The notes: generated by a model not told the origin, from the sequence alone. DNA of 64,000 bases from Muribaculaceae bacterium (GCA_014867205.1 WGUO01000012.1:26666-90665), one strand, 5' to 3'. Positions 1-9,679 are shown, counted from the stretch's first letter. Numbers and translations: made by a program.

Positions 1-1118
1 AGCAATATAGGTATAGAATGAGTATCTAATAGAGGGATGTCAAAGCCAGAGTTACAGTTTAAGATTCGTATAACTAATTCAATCCCGGATTGATCAAATT
101 TTTCTCGTTTTTCAAAAGGCAAATATTCTCTAATTGCTAAATGATAATATATTACATCACTTATAAAATCAAAGCATCTAAGGGGATAAAAAATATTCTC
201 AGACTGAAGACCATTAACCATATAGAGCCCCTTATATTGCGTAGCAAGAGGGATTAATTTATCCAAATACCTAGAATAGATATGCAAATGAAGTTTAACA
301 AGCTTGCCAAATAAACTTAGAATTTTTTGATTTCTGGTTTTATTGTTTTCAAGTATCCATGCCCATGCTTTTAGAACAGCTATATCTGATGCTCTTTTAA
401 CAGGCAGAAAATTATTTATACGTTGACTTTCCTTTAATAGAATAGTCAACATGAGATTTATTGAGGAAAAGCATTTACTTAAAAGTCTTGGTTGTGACCG
501 ATTACTTGGACAATATGAGAGTTGGATATCAACAAGTTTCTCAAACTCACTGACATCCCATCCAGGGGCATCATACATGACTAAAATACGTTTTACCAAC
601 CGGTACGAATCCTCATCACGATAAAGACATTCGTCAAATAAATGCTTAGAGAAAAGATCTGTAAGCTTTTCTATTCCCCAGCGTTCGAATCCTTCATTTG
701 GGAATTCCCGCTTAATAAATCCTTCAAAATGTGGTCTCGTATTATCTTGTAATATACCATTATGAACAAATACAATTACAGTTGGAAGAGAATTGAATCC
801 AGGGATTGAGGAATCAGGAAATTCCACATCCTTTGCCGCCAAGATAGATTCTCTAACTCCATCTTGGCAATTAAATGTGCGATCGGTTATATCTTTTGCG
901 GCATTTCCTTTTAACTCGAAATACCATTTGCATTTACGACCTTTTTCATCCTTTCCAATCGCTATAACATCTTTCCCATATTGAGATTGCCCTTTGGAAT
1001 TTTTGGGAGTGGATACAATTTGAAAACCCATGCTTTCTAAAAGTATCGGGAATATATAATCGAGTTCGTCATCCTCCTTTAGCGATTCAAGATACTCACT
1101 TATTACTCTGTTATTCAT
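1..1118 (-). CDS. PD-(D/E)XK (Mrr-like) nuclease, C-terminally cut by window edge
   Basis: An open frame runs on the minus strand from an ATG at 1118 to the window edge without a stop, giving 372 codons; the C-terminus lies outside. Residues 25-70 look like the Mrr/restriction-endonuclease core: a helix ending in ESMGF, then QYGKDVIA with Asp50, then a strand ending FELKG with Glu68 and Lys70. This gives the D-(17)-ExK spacing of PD-(D/E)XK nucleases. The ATG overlaps the end of the upstream 323-aa gene by 8 bp, which implies translational coupling. It is the last visible gene of the defence operon and could be its DNA-cleaving effector (inference). The rest of the protein is not recognised. 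Confidence 0.72.
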   Translation of the reverse strand, partial: MNNRVISEYLESLKEDDELDYIFPILLESMGFQIVSTPKNSKGQSQYGKDVIAIGKDEKGRKCKWYFELKGNAAKDITDRTFNCQDGVRESILAAKDVEFPDSSIPGFNSLPTVIVFVHNGILQDNTRPHFEGFIKREFPNEGFERWGIEKLTDLFSKHLFDECLYRDEDSYRLVKRILVMYDAPGWDVSEFEKLVDIQLSYCPSNRSQPRLLSKCFSSINLMLTILLKESQRINNFLPVKRASDIAVLKAWAWILENNKTRNQKILSLFGKLVKLHLHIYSRYLDKLIPLATQYKGLYMVNGLQSENIFYPLRCFDFISDVIYYHLAIREYLPFEKREKFDQSGIELVIRILNCNSGFDIPLLDTHSIPIL

Positions 1119-2082
1119 CTTCGTTGTTGGTTATATCCCAGTCTTTTAAGAGCATATTTGAAAATTCTCGTTGTTCCAAGGGTGTTTTGGATGCAAGCAT
1201 CATTGGTGCCAAAATAGAATTTGATATTTTGGCAAGGGGAGTAACTTGTCCATTTCTCCAGAATCCACCTCCTCGCCCTAGAGTAAGTGGCCTTAAAAAT
1301 TCAAGCACAAAGGATTTATGCGTTTGTTCGTATTTCCGTAAATGTTCTTGAATAAATTCTTGCTCGCTTCTACGTGCAATCTCAAAAACATGTGGAAAAT
1401 AGTTTTCAGATGAAAGCTCAATGCATTGATTTGCTAAATCAAATCGTTCATTAAACACATTAAGCAACTCTTTATAATACTTCAATTCATCACTCTCATT
1501 AAAATGACCCTTTTCAATTATTGTTTTGAATAAGCCAAAATAGTTTAATGTATAGTCAATTATGATTTTAACAAGAATCGCTCTAACTGCCGCAGAATCC
1601 GAATTGAAGACATGACACACATGTCTTCCGCGATGTTCTGCTTCTCCATAGTCTTGAGTAAGAGAGGCTACGAATCGGACTTGACTATCTTCATCAAAAT
1701 TCAGAATATCTATATCCTCAATAGACGGTTTATAAGTATCAAATAATTTTCTGCCCAAAAACCTTTTATCTCCACTATCAGATATTATTAATCCAGTAAT
1801 TAGTCCGGTTAGTGAATCTTGTATCTGTCCATATATGTCTGATACTAAGGATACAATAGTATCAATTAATGCCAAAAGTTTATGCTGTTCAGATAAACTA
1901 CTGATTAAATCTTTAAGAAGATTAATTTCAAACAAATCACGAACTTCATACTTTGATAGTATCAATGAGATTTCATCCGGAGTGGTATCCGCACTAAACA
2001 AGGCTTTTTTAGCCGAATTAGCGAATTCCTCCGTAGTAACAACTTTGTCTAAATTATTTGTGAATTTATCAAAATCTCGCAT
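1111..2082 (-). CDS. Unrecognised 323-aa defence-operon protein
   Basis: I do not recognise this 323-aa protein. It is soluble-looking, mainly helical and acidic, with no signal peptide or obvious catalytic motif. The middle (about residues 80-180) has alternating hydrophobic helices and a His-rich stretch (EAEHRGRHVCHVF). It lies between the 212-aa gene (11-bp gap) and the nuclease gene (8-bp overlap), so it is almost certainly cotranscribed with the helicase and methyltransferase. A regulatory, scaffold or specificity subunit is possible, but the sequence does not decide this. Confidence 0.7.
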   Translation of the reverse strand: MRDFDKFTNNLDKVVTTEEFANSAKKALFSADTTPDEISLILSKYEVRDLFEINLLKDLISSLSEQHKLLALIDTIVSLVSDIYGQIQDSLTGLITGLIISDSGDKRFLGRKLFDTYKPSIEDIDILNFDEDSQVRFVASLTQDYGEAEHRGRHVCHVFNSDSAAVRAILVKIIIDYTLNYFGLFKTIIEKGHFNESDELKYYKELLNVFNERFDLANQCIELSSENYFPHVFEIARRSEQEFIQEHLRKYEQTHKSFVLEFLRPLTLGRGGGFWRNGQVTPLAKISNSILAPMMLASKTPLEQREFSNMLLKDWDITNNEDE

Positions 2083-2093
2083 AACTCATACAG

Positions 2094-2732
2094 TTATATT
2101 ATATCCACATTTAGCTTCATTCCTATGTAAGAGGCAATGGCGAAGATTTGTTTGCGCTTGGTGGCGGTGTCGGAACAGGTCATCAGGAGCCATCCGTTGC
2201 CTAGGGGCTTTTGGGCTGTCTTATACTTTTCGTCTACTGTATTACTTACAAGGGGGATTTTATTGGCAATCAAGCCGACAGCGCGGACTTTCTCCACGCC
2301 TACATGCAGTATGAATTTTTGCAGAGACTCCCATGCGGTCCTCTCTTCGATGATTGAGCCGTCCGGCATTGTTATCCTCAGGCGAGTACGTGGATTGGTA
2401 ACAACCTTCTTTCCCCCCTTTTTCTTTTCCGTATGCTCTACAACCGGATCCGGCTTAATTTCTACAACATCTTCAAGCGCATCAAATAGATTACGCTTAC
2501 GGGAGAGGCTGACCTTAAGAGGGGTTCCTGGAACATAGTCAACGACTAAGACGAGTTCGCGTTGGACTTGTGCCAAAGCCGGTTCAATCTTCTCAGTAAG
2601 GGTCGGGAGAATCTCTGTGCGGATGAGATCCTCTTCAAGTTTTGCGGCTTCCTGTTTCAGCCGTTCATCAATGGGGAGATTAAGCTTCCGCAAATTCTCC
2701 ATTGTGATATATAGTTCGCTCAGTGTTGACAT
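2094..2732 (-). CDS. Unrecognised 212-aa defence-operon protein
   Basis: A 212-aa protein in two visible parts. Residues 1-90 are helical and charged (EAAKLEEDLIR, then a QRELVLVVDYV strand). A Lys-rich linker (EKKKGGKKVV) follows. The C-terminal domain, about residues 115-212, has a strand-helix pattern: a PDGSIIEE hairpin, a TAWESLQKFILHVG helix, then GWLLMTCSDTATKRKQI. That pattern could be a small nucleic-acid-binding domain (inference). I cannot assign a family. It starts 3 bp after the 116-aa gene and ends 11 bp before the 323-aa gene, inside the defence operon. Confidence 0.7.
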   Translation of the reverse strand: MSTLSELYITMENLRKLNLPIDERLKQEAAKLEEDLIRTEILPTLTEKIEPALAQVQRELVLVVDYVPGTPLKVSLSRKRNLFDALEDVVEIKPDPVVEHTEKKKGGKKVVTNPRTRLRITMPDGSIIEERTAWESLQKFILHVGVEKVRAVGLIANKIPLVSNTVDEKYKTAQKPLGNGWLLMTCSDTATKRKQIFAIASYIGMKLNVDII

Positions 2733-2735
2733 GTG

Positions 2736-3086
2736 TTAGTTCTTTATTTGAATACCTCTTTGATGGAGAATATTGATCCAGTGCTGTTTAAGGATCTCAG
2801 CGTTATGGTCTATTTGACCTGATACTTTTTCCTTAATTTCGTCAGAAAGTGGTGATGATTCTAAAGCCGACTTATTAAATTCTTTATAGCGTTCTTTTGC
2901 ACCATCTATAGTGGATACAGGAATTTCAGGAATGTAACCGAATTCATTGCACAGATTGGTTACAAGAATATAGTCCCTCTCGTACATATCTTTCATAGAA
3001 CCATGCAACATAGATTTGGCCATGGGATTAGGAGCGATTGAACATAGCCACTCTCCAAATGCTTTCATATAATCACGGCTGTCCAT
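2736..3086 (-). CDS. Small unrecognised 116-aa defence-operon protein
   Basis: A 116-aa helical protein of unknown family with no signal peptide. Its first 14 bases overlap the end of the methyltransferase gene, so its translation is probably coupled to it. The N-terminus (YMKAFGEWLCSIAPNP) is amphipathic, and the C-terminus (HWINILHQRGIQIKN) is basic. Its size and position resemble small accessory subunits of restriction or BREX-type systems, but I see no diagnostic motif. Confidence 0.65.
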   Translation of the reverse strand: MDSRDYMKAFGEWLCSIAPNPMAKSMLHGSMKDMYERDYILVTNLCNEFGYIPEIPVSTIDGAKERYKEFNKSALESSPLSDEIKEKVSGQIDHNAEILKQHWINILHQRGIQIKN

Positions 3087-6000
3087 AGGTTTCTAAATTA
3101 AAGGATTCGTATTCTTCGCGAGAGATTGGGGTTTGAGGGTCAACGATGAGCACTTCATCGTAGGTCAAATCGTAAAGATGATATACGATGTGGTCAATTA
3201 GATCTAATGATACAGTATCATCCGGTTGGATAAGCAATCTATTGACACAGTCAATTAGGCTTGAATTGTTAGGAGCGGAGGTGTGAATCGGAAGTGATGA
3301 AATTTCGTTAACACCAACATTAATATAACCACCTGCCATCTTCAGCGAATTAAAGTTTACCCGTAACCAGAAATCAAGGAGTTTACTGTTGATAACCGCA
3401 AGGATAACTTTTAACAAATGAGCTTCTCCTCGGATAATTGATGTCGATTTTCCTGCAAGAATCTCTCCTTCATCAAAGACAGCTTCGATAGAGGAGCTCA
3501 TACCCGCTACAATAATCTTCGGAGCAGATGATTGTGCAACACGGGTAGGATTAATTTCTTGTAAGTCTGAAGTCTTAACTACTGGATGTTGATAAGCGCC
3601 TTTGATATATTGTGTTTTCTTTGTACCCCATAAGGATTTGTACTTATCAATAGTCCCTGTATTGATAAATCTGAAATATGGCTCCGTTTGACTTGAATCA
3701 AGCTCAGAGAGGACTTGTTTTATTTGATATGCTTCAGCAACAGTGGCTGCACCTGTTATATCAACAGAATACGTGGATAATTTGGGCTGATTTGATATTT
3801 TTAAAATGATATTTAATTGAGTCTGGTCGATAAAATACTTATCCCAAAACAAATCTGAATTAAAAACAGAAGGATGTATTATCGCAGTACGAGTAGGATT
3901 CTCTAAATCCTTCATGGTTTGAAAAACCTTCTCTGAAATTGAATCTTCTTTTTTTAAAAGAAGCACGCACGGATACACCGCGGCCTCAAACACTGGAACG
4001 GAGCCATAATCTCGAATAATATTAAGATTATTGCTGCATAACAATCGCCGACTCGCTTCGGCATATTTCGCAGCAATTACCTTGTTCGGAATTATATAAG
4101 AGAAAACACCACGCTTCTTCAGCAAATTGATTCCCAACTCAATAAAGACAATAAAGAGATCCCAGTTGCCACGTGCTGAAGAATATAGTTTTTTATATAT
4201 ATTTCGCAATTCGGGCTGAGTGTTTGTCATCGTCTCCGAATCGATATAGGGGGGATTCCCAATAATAATATCGAACCCACCATTGGCAAATACATCAGCG
4301 AACCAAGTATGCCATAGGAAGAATTTATCGTTTGCGGATAAGTCATCGACATCCTTCATAAAATCTTCGCTCTGTGTGAGCTCAAAGATTTGGCGTCGAA
4401 CATTATTGATGATGTCATTGAAAATCTTCGCTCTTTCTCCATGATCCGATTCGCTGTAGTAGTTTGCAAGGCTTGAAATCAACAATTCTGCATCATCGTT
4501 CTGAAGTCCAAGACTTCCAGGCTCCCCAATATTAACTTTGGTTAGTCGCGTCAAGTCTTTGCCTTTGTAACTCTCCAATAGGGAGTTGCCCTGCATGATT
4601 TTGAAATGAAGGTTTGGAAGAGGTTCCGGCTCGGTAGCGTCTACAACCATAGCTAACCAAAAGCGTAGGCGGGCAATATCGACAGCTCCTTTTTCAATGT
4701 CAACTCCATAGATATTATGCTCCATAATGTGCCGTTTCATTTTTGAACGGTCACGCACAAGACCAAGAGCGAGATATATTTTTGACAGGATGTTGACAAT
4801 ACCCATCGGGAAAGCTCCTGAGCCGATTGCCGGGTCGCAGATTTTTACGTCGACAAGTTTCTTAGCAAGATATTTGCGTTGTTCGTCGTTTAGCGTATCT
4901 GCATCCAGCGTTTCCACGAAGTTTCGAATAAGTTCGTGGGAGCGCTCCGGTATGCCGTTGAGAAGATATGCTATGATTGATTCACGGCACATGTATTCCA
5001 CTATTTCTTTGGGGGTATAGAACGCACCCTTATCTTTGTTATCTTCGAGAAGATTTTCAAAGATGCGACCCAGCATTTCGGGGTCTATACCAACCTCGGC
5101 ATCTTCAGGGTCGTTCTCGTCGATTGTGAAGTTATATTGGTCAAAGAAGTCAAACAGACGTTTAAAATAATCTGCCGGAATAGTGCAAGTGCGTTCGTCG
5201 ATTTCGTCCTGTTGAAACAAGCCACCGTTAAGATACGGAATTTTATCGGAATCCGGCAAGGATGCGACATCAGCTGAACGATGTTCGGGACGAGTATTCA
5301 ACACACCGAAAAAAAGCGGTTCGAGCACTCCATCAAGGAGATTGTCTTGCAATTCGGAAAGATAAAACAGATCGTGCATGTATTGTCGATTTCCGGCCAG
5401 CCATCCTTTGCGCTGAAGGAAATACAAAAATACAATACGGCCAAACATCTTCTTTATGTAATCACGCACGAGCTTATCGCTACCCTCAAAAGATGTTGCA
5501 AGTTGCGGGTTTGGGGCATGGATTGTCTTTTCTACCCATTTCCCTGACTCCTTTACATAGCGTTTACCGGTAAGATATTGCACAAAATCAGCATACAGCT
5601 CGCGGTATCTGTCAAAGAACTCATCGCTGAGGGCTTCGACTGAGAAGGCTTCTGCAAAATCTTTGTCTGTCTTAGAGCTTCGAGCAAGTTCGAGGAAACG
5701 CTCAACGGCGGTGCGACTACGATAATCGCGACCAAAAACGTATGTGTAGCGTTTGGCTGTGGCGCGTGTGGCGGCAATAGTTCGCTCCTTATATACGTAT
5801 GAGAAACGCCAGGGGCGTTCGGGCTCGTTGTCGTAATGGAACAGGATAAATGCGTGGGTAAAAGTCATTGCTTCTGAGGCGATGAACTGCTTAATCGCCA
5901 CACGAGAGTGTTGTATCTTGCTGCCGGGCCTAAGAGTGACATCGTAGAGGGCTATCGGGTCAGAGTCTACACGGTCAATGTCGGCGACATGGATAGCTGA

Positions 6001-6180
6001 AAAGATATTCGCATTGTCTGCACGTCGGCGCTTATCAGGTGAGTCGATGATGTCAATATCAATACTTGTTATGACATCCTCAGAAAAGATTGGCTTTAGG
6101 ACTTTGTCAATAAAGACATCTGAGCCTGGATAGCCGTTTTGAAAAATATGTTGGAGTTGTTCTTTCATGGGATACAACAT
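3073..6180 (-). CDS. Eco57I-like N6-adenine DNA methyltransferase, 1035 aa
   Basis: A large gamma-class adenine methyltransferase of the Eco57I/PglX type. Motif X-like GAFYTPKEIV is near residues 386-395. The SAM-binding motif I DPAIGSGAF starts at about residue 449, followed by YGVDIEKGAVDIAR. The catalytic motif IV NPPY is at residues 642-645. The region after residue 700 is the likely target-recognition part. The first 350 residues are an N-terminal extension with no nuclease motif I can assign. An alternative start exists at Met5 (6168). It begins 2 bp after the helicase stop. By analogy with restriction and BREX systems it probably marks host DNA as self, or forms a type IIG-like enzyme with the neighbours. 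Confidence 0.85.
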   Translation of the reverse strand: MLYPMKEQLQHIFQNGYPGSDVFIDKVLKPIFSEDVITSIDIDIIDSPDKRRRADNANIFSAIHVADIDRVDSDPIALYDVTLRPGSKIQHSRVAIKQFIASEAMTFTHAFILFHYDNEPERPWRFSYVYKERTIAATRATAKRYTYVFGRDYRSRTAVERFLELARSSKTDKDFAEAFSVEALSDEFFDRYRELYADFVQYLTGKRYVKESGKWVEKTIHAPNPQLATSFEGSDKLVRDYIKKMFGRIVFLYFLQRKGWLAGNRQYMHDLFYLSELQDNLLDGVLEPLFFGVLNTRPEHRSADVASLPDSDKIPYLNGGLFQQDEIDERTCTIPADYFKRLFDFFDQYNFTIDENDPEDAEVGIDPEMLGRIFENLLEDNKDKGAFYTPKEIVEYMCRESIIAYLLNGIPERSHELIRNFVETLDADTLNDEQRKYLAKKLVDVKICDPAIGSGAFPMGIVNILSKIYLALGLVRDRSKMKRHIMEHNIYGVDIEKGAVDIARLRFWLAMVVDATEPEPLPNLHFKIMQGNSLLESYKGKDLTRLTKVNIGEPGSLGLQNDDAELLISSLANYYSESDHGERAKIFNDIINNVRRQIFELTQSEDFMKDVDDLSANDKFFLWHTWFADVFANGGFDIIIGNPPYIDSETMTNTQPELRNIYKKLYSSARGNWDLFIVFIELGINLLKKRGVFSYIIPNKVIAAKYAEASRRLLCSNNLNIIRDYGSVPVFEAAVYPCVLLLKKEDSISEKVFQTMKDLENPTRTAIIHPSVFNSDLFWDKYFIDQTQLNIILKISNQPKLSTYSVDITGAATVAEAYQIKQVLSELDSSQTEPYFRFINTGTIDKYKSLWGTKKTQYIKGAYQHPVVKTSDLQEINPTRVAQSSAPKIIVAGMSSSIEAVFDEGEILAGKSTSIIRGEAHLLKVILAVINSKLLDFWLRVNFNSLKMAGGYINVGVNEISSLPIHTSAPNNSSLIDCVNRLLIQPDDTVSLDLIDHIVYHLYDLTYDEVLIVDPQTPISREEYESFNLETYGQP

Positions 6181-6182
6181 AA

Positions 6183-9100
6183 TTATTTAATGATTGCGAT
6201 AGCGACATTTGACTGGCCACGGCGCTCGTGAGCTTGTGTAGCTATGTGAGCAAACGTGGTCTGCAGCCATGAGTTAATTTCAAAATCTGCTCCAAACAAC
6301 GAAAGTTGACCGGAGGAGTCGCGTTGCTTCTGCTTCAGGAGAGTCTTGATAACAAAATTATTTTTGTTGCGCACAAGAGTGTTAACTTGTGCCAGGAGCC
6401 GCTTTGTTTCATTGGTAATGTCCTGTCGACCGCGTAGCTCTCGAACATATTCCTGAGCGTCTTTGATTCGTTCATTGCTATCACGACCGCCCAAACGATG
6501 GGTGACGTGGTTCTGGTATGCACGAAGCGCGTCTTTTAAATCTGGTGCATCTTTATCGATTACATGGCTTGTAAAGCGAGCTTCGGGCGCGCAATGAAGA
6601 TATTGCATCGTGAGCAATGGCGAAATAATGGAGGTTTTTGGCTCAGAATCATCAGCGATAAGCACGGATACAAGACCTTCGGCCTGATCGGTAAATATAT
6701 ACAGACTGTCGGAGCATCCTTCAGTCGGATAGTAGCCGCCGAGACTGTCAAGCGGCAGGGATTTAATATATTCAAATTGTTCAGGCTGTTCTGCCGCAAA
6801 ATCTTTCAATTCACGAATATAGATGCCAAAAGGAGACTCATCGCCATCGACTGTATGAGAAAGGTCGTTCTCTCGAACTTCTTCACGTTCGGAGAATACC
6901 TTGCTGTCTTCGCCAAACATTTCATGGAATGATTGGAGTTTGGCGTAGGCTTTCTCAATAAGACGAATTTCTCGATTGCCTTCATCGGAGGGGAAGAAAT
7001 TATACACATGAACAAAATCCTCGACCGATCCGATGCGATTTACACGGCCTATGCGCTGCATCAAGCGTGTGGCATTCCATGGGGCGTCGTAATTAAGAAT
7101 TACATTTGCGCGGTGGAGATTCACGCCCTCAGCAAGTACCTCAGTGGTAACAATTACATCGTAATCATCGCGACGCTTTTCTGGAGCAAGATTGGCATCA
7201 AAGTTTTCCGCGATGCGGCGCGCCATCTCTTCGCGGTTCTCGGCTGTGATTGCCAACGGGCGGTGTCCGGCATTTTTCAGGGCGCGTTCAATGGATTTGA
7301 GGGTATCAATAGCTTCCGAGAAGATTACTACACGAGGCTTATTTTGACCACTTGGATTATTGATTTCAGGATTGAAAAGTTCGGGAATGGCCTGTTTGAA
7401 ACGCTCAAATTTGGGATCGAAGTCATTTCGGTTCCAACGGTCGAGTAAGCGGCTGATGATTTTCCGGTCAGCGAGGAGAGCTTTCCTATATTCCAATCTA
7501 AAGTCTGAGGCGTGGAAAAGCCTATTGTTTTCAGGCTTGTCTTGGATTTTGCGCTCCATCACATTTTGGAATACATCAAAATCTCCATCGGCATCAAGGA
7601 AAACCTTGTTAACATCAATATCGGGGCATATATAAACAGCATCATGGTCAAGCATCGAAATCATTACGTCGAGATACTTCAACTGATTGTCGAGCGAAGA
7701 CTTGAATGCAATTATAGAACTTTCAAGACGCTTGACAAGCATTATCTTCATGATTTTCTGCAAACGCCTTGTGATAGACTCAACAGTCAAATTGCGTTTC
7801 TCATAAAGCCTTTCGTTTTTCTTATCCTTGAAAAAAGTAATGGCTGCATAGCGCGAGAACTGTATAGCATCGGGATGAGTGTCCGAGACAGGATAAATGG
7901 CATTGATTGTGTCAAAGAACAGTTGCTGCAATTCTTCGTCCATGTGGTATTCGAGTTTATGTGGCCCTTTAATGGCTGGGAATTTTAGGCTTGCGCTATC
8001 CTCGGGATAAAGCCTCTTAATATCAGTTCGAGTACGACGCACGACAAGTTCATTAAGAACACGTTCTCGAATTTCCTTTGACACTTCTGCAATGATAGCT
8101 GTCGCTTCGGCACGTTGCTCTGGCGTATCTGCCGGCATATTGCGAGCGTCCTTAAATCGTCCTTTCATTGCATTGAAGAAGGAATCAAGCTTACCGCCGG
8201 GCACATTAGGAAGAGTGCAGTTATTGGCATCGCGCAAGAAGAGAGTTAATTGATTGTATAGGTCTTCCGGTGTATTATTCTGTGGAGTCGCCGACAGCAA
8301 ACAAAGATATGGCGTTGGATTGGACATGCCAATAAGTTCATCCAGTGCTTCGTATTTTTGAGTGCCGCGATTACGGAAATTATGACTCTCATCAACCATA
8401 ACTAACCCATACTGCACTTTGTCGAGCTCTCCGTCAAAGTCGTCCCCTCCGTCAAATTCATCTTCTCCACCGGTAAGATTTCCAATAGATCCGGTAGTAA
8501 TGAAGTCTATGCATGGTTCAATCTTGGTGGCATGTTCGAGGTCAAAGTCGCGGATTGTATCTTCCCAGCCCCTACGTATTGATGGTGGAACCACAACAAG
8601 CACCTTGCGAGGACGATTAAGTACTTCGGCTTGATCAAGGAACATACGAATCAGCAAAAGCCCAACAATAGTCTTGCCAAGTCCCACGACATCGCCGAGC
8701 AAGAAACCTCCATAGCGTTTCATAATAGAGAATCCTTGTTTTACAGCGTCAAGCTGATAGTCCAGAGGCTTGTAAGATGTAGGGAGATAAGTTTTAAGGA
8801 TGTTGGTGGTTTCTGCATCAATAATATCGCCAAACTGAGTTTGAAGATACTTGATGTAGACATCGTAAGGAGTGAGAGGATTTTCAGCCTCATTGTCTTT
8901 CTCAATTTCTACACCAATAGGTGAAGGCTTAAGAATATTCTTAATGAACTTACCCGACCATAATTCGCTATTCTGCCACAGCTCCTCAAACCAAGCTTTG
9001 TGAGATTTAGATGTCGAATACTCTGTAAACGGTGCTGCCACGCTGTTACCATTTTCTTCAAGGTAATTTAACTCGGCATTGCCCTGTAATCCTTTTAATG

Positions 9101-9569
9101 TAAAATTAGAGCTACCAACAATTCCAGTAGCAAGCATATGATTATTACCGAGGAAGATGTAACATTTGGCATGGAGGAATTCCTTATGCTCTCCTTGACC
9201 ATACACGCGAATCTCAAACTTCCCATCGGGATTCTCTTCGGTCAGAGCGTTATCGATAATAAGCGTACCGATGGGCTTATATTCATCCGTAAGTGAGTCG
9301 ACATCTCTCTGAATATAGAAATCAGGGAATTGGCGTACTTCTTGAGATGCCTGATAATATTGAAGTTGTGGCTCTTGTCCTATCAGTAAGTCAAGTTTGC
9401 CTCCTCGCGCGAAAAAGTCTTTAAGTTCTTCATAGATTAAAGCTGTGCCGGGCAAGTCCCAATAGCCCGTTGCAATCATAATATGATTACAATCAGGTCG
9501 TGAGACCAACTCTTTAATATATTTGACGAGCTTAAACTGCTCGGAATTATCTATTAAGGCATTTGCCAT
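6183..9569 (-). CDS. PLD-nuclease/Snf2-type SF2 helicase fusion, 1128 aa
   Basis: First gene of the defence operon. Residues 1-180 form a phospholipase-D-like domain with a single HAK motif (His133, Lys135) and GSSNFT at 152-157, the form found in PLD-type nucleases. The rest is an SF2 Snf2/RapA-like helicase: Walker A GDVVGLGKT at 292-300, DESH at 393-396, SATPQ at 426-430, EGVNLHRA at about 814-821, and the arginine-finger motif RIGRVNRIG at 839-847. One HxK motif suggests that dimerisation would be needed for cleavage (family knowledge). The PLD-helicase/methyltransferase pairing resembles parts of DISARM (DrmC, DrmD, DrmMI), but the DrmA and DrmB signatures are absent. Confidence 0.88.
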   Translation of the reverse strand: MANALIDNSEQFKLVKYIKELVSRPDCNHIMIATGYWDLPGTALIYEELKDFFARGGKLDLLIGQEPQLQYYQASQEVRQFPDFYIQRDVDSLTDEYKPIGTLIIDNALTEENPDGKFEIRVYGQGEHKEFLHAKCYIFLGNNHMLATGIVGSSNFTLKGLQGNAELNYLEENGNSVAAPFTEYSTSKSHKAWFEELWQNSELWSGKFIKNILKPSPIGVEIEKDNEAENPLTPYDVYIKYLQTQFGDIIDAETTNILKTYLPTSYKPLDYQLDAVKQGFSIMKRYGGFLLGDVVGLGKTIVGLLLIRMFLDQAEVLNRPRKVLVVVPPSIRRGWEDTIRDFDLEHATKIEPCIDFITTGSIGNLTGGEDEFDGGDDFDGELDKVQYGLVMVDESHNFRNRGTQKYEALDELIGMSNPTPYLCLLSATPQNNTPEDLYNQLTLFLRDANNCTLPNVPGGKLDSFFNAMKGRFKDARNMPADTPEQRAEATAIIAEVSKEIRERVLNELVVRRTRTDIKRLYPEDSASLKFPAIKGPHKLEYHMDEELQQLFFDTINAIYPVSDTHPDAIQFSRYAAITFFKDKKNERLYEKRNLTVESITRRLQKIMKIMLVKRLESSIIAFKSSLDNQLKYLDVMISMLDHDAVYICPDIDVNKVFLDADGDFDVFQNVMERKIQDKPENNRLFHASDFRLEYRKALLADRKIISRLLDRWNRNDFDPKFERFKQAIPELFNPEINNPSGQNKPRVVIFSEAIDTLKSIERALKNAGHRPLAITAENREEMARRIAENFDANLAPEKRRDDYDVIVTTEVLAEGVNLHRANVILNYDAPWNATRLMQRIGRVNRIGSVEDFVHVYNFFPSDEGNREIRLIEKAYAKLQSFHEMFGEDSKVFSEREEVRENDLSHTVDGDESPFGIYIRELKDFAAEQPEQFEYIKSLPLDSLGGYYPTEGCSDSLYIFTDQAEGLVSVLIADDSEPKTSIISPLLTMQYLHCAPEARFTSHVIDKDAPDLKDALRAYQNHVTHRLGGRDSNERIKDAQEYVRELRGRQDITNETKRLLAQVNTLVRNKNNFVIKTLLKQKQRDSSGQLSLFGADFEINSWLQTTFAHIATQAHERRGQSNVAIAIIK

Positions 9570-9585
9570 ATCTATGAAAAAACAA

Positions 9586-9646
9586 AAAACTCCGACGGCA
9601 GTTATCTGAGGGCTGGCCGAGCCTGCAACGACTGCTTTGGAGTTTT
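9586..9646 (-). terminator. Terminator-like hairpin in the defence-operon leader
   Basis: Arms AAAACTCC (9586-9593) and GGAGTTTT (9639-9646) pair. They are extended by GCAGT/ACTGC (9598-9602, 9631-9635) and an inner GGCT/AGCC stem. On the minus strand the hairpin is followed by TTTTTTGTTTTTT, a classic intrinsic terminator, only about 16 nt before the helicase ATG. It lies downstream of a recognisable promoter, so it may act as an attenuator rather than only ending upstream transcripts. Confidence 0.75.
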
Positions 9647-9679
9647 GGAATTTGATTGGTTGTTGGCTTCGTCAGCCAT
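9602..9679 (-). CDS. Putative 25-codon leader ORF overlapping the hairpin
   Basis: An ATG at 9679 opens a 25-codon frame ending in TAA at 9602-9604. It begins MADEANN and ends RPALR. The frame runs through the whole 5' arm of the hairpin and stops at the edge of the 3' arm, so a translating ribosome would stop the terminator stem from forming. No run of one amino acid is visible, so which condition would be sensed is unknown. Coding status is inferred from position only. Confidence 0.35.
   Translation of the reverse strand: MADEANNQSNSKTPKQSLQARPALR

Noticed and set aside
670..710. T-loop-like GCGTTCGAATCC suggesting a tRNA
   Set aside because: No acceptor, D or anticodon stems can be drawn around it, and it lies in the frame of the partial nuclease gene.
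1..9569. Calling the operon DISARM or BREX
   Set aside because: PLD, Snf2 and methyltransferase parts overlap with DISARM, and the methyltransferase resembles BREX PglX. DrmA/DrmB, BrxC and PglZ signatures are absent, so neither name is supported.
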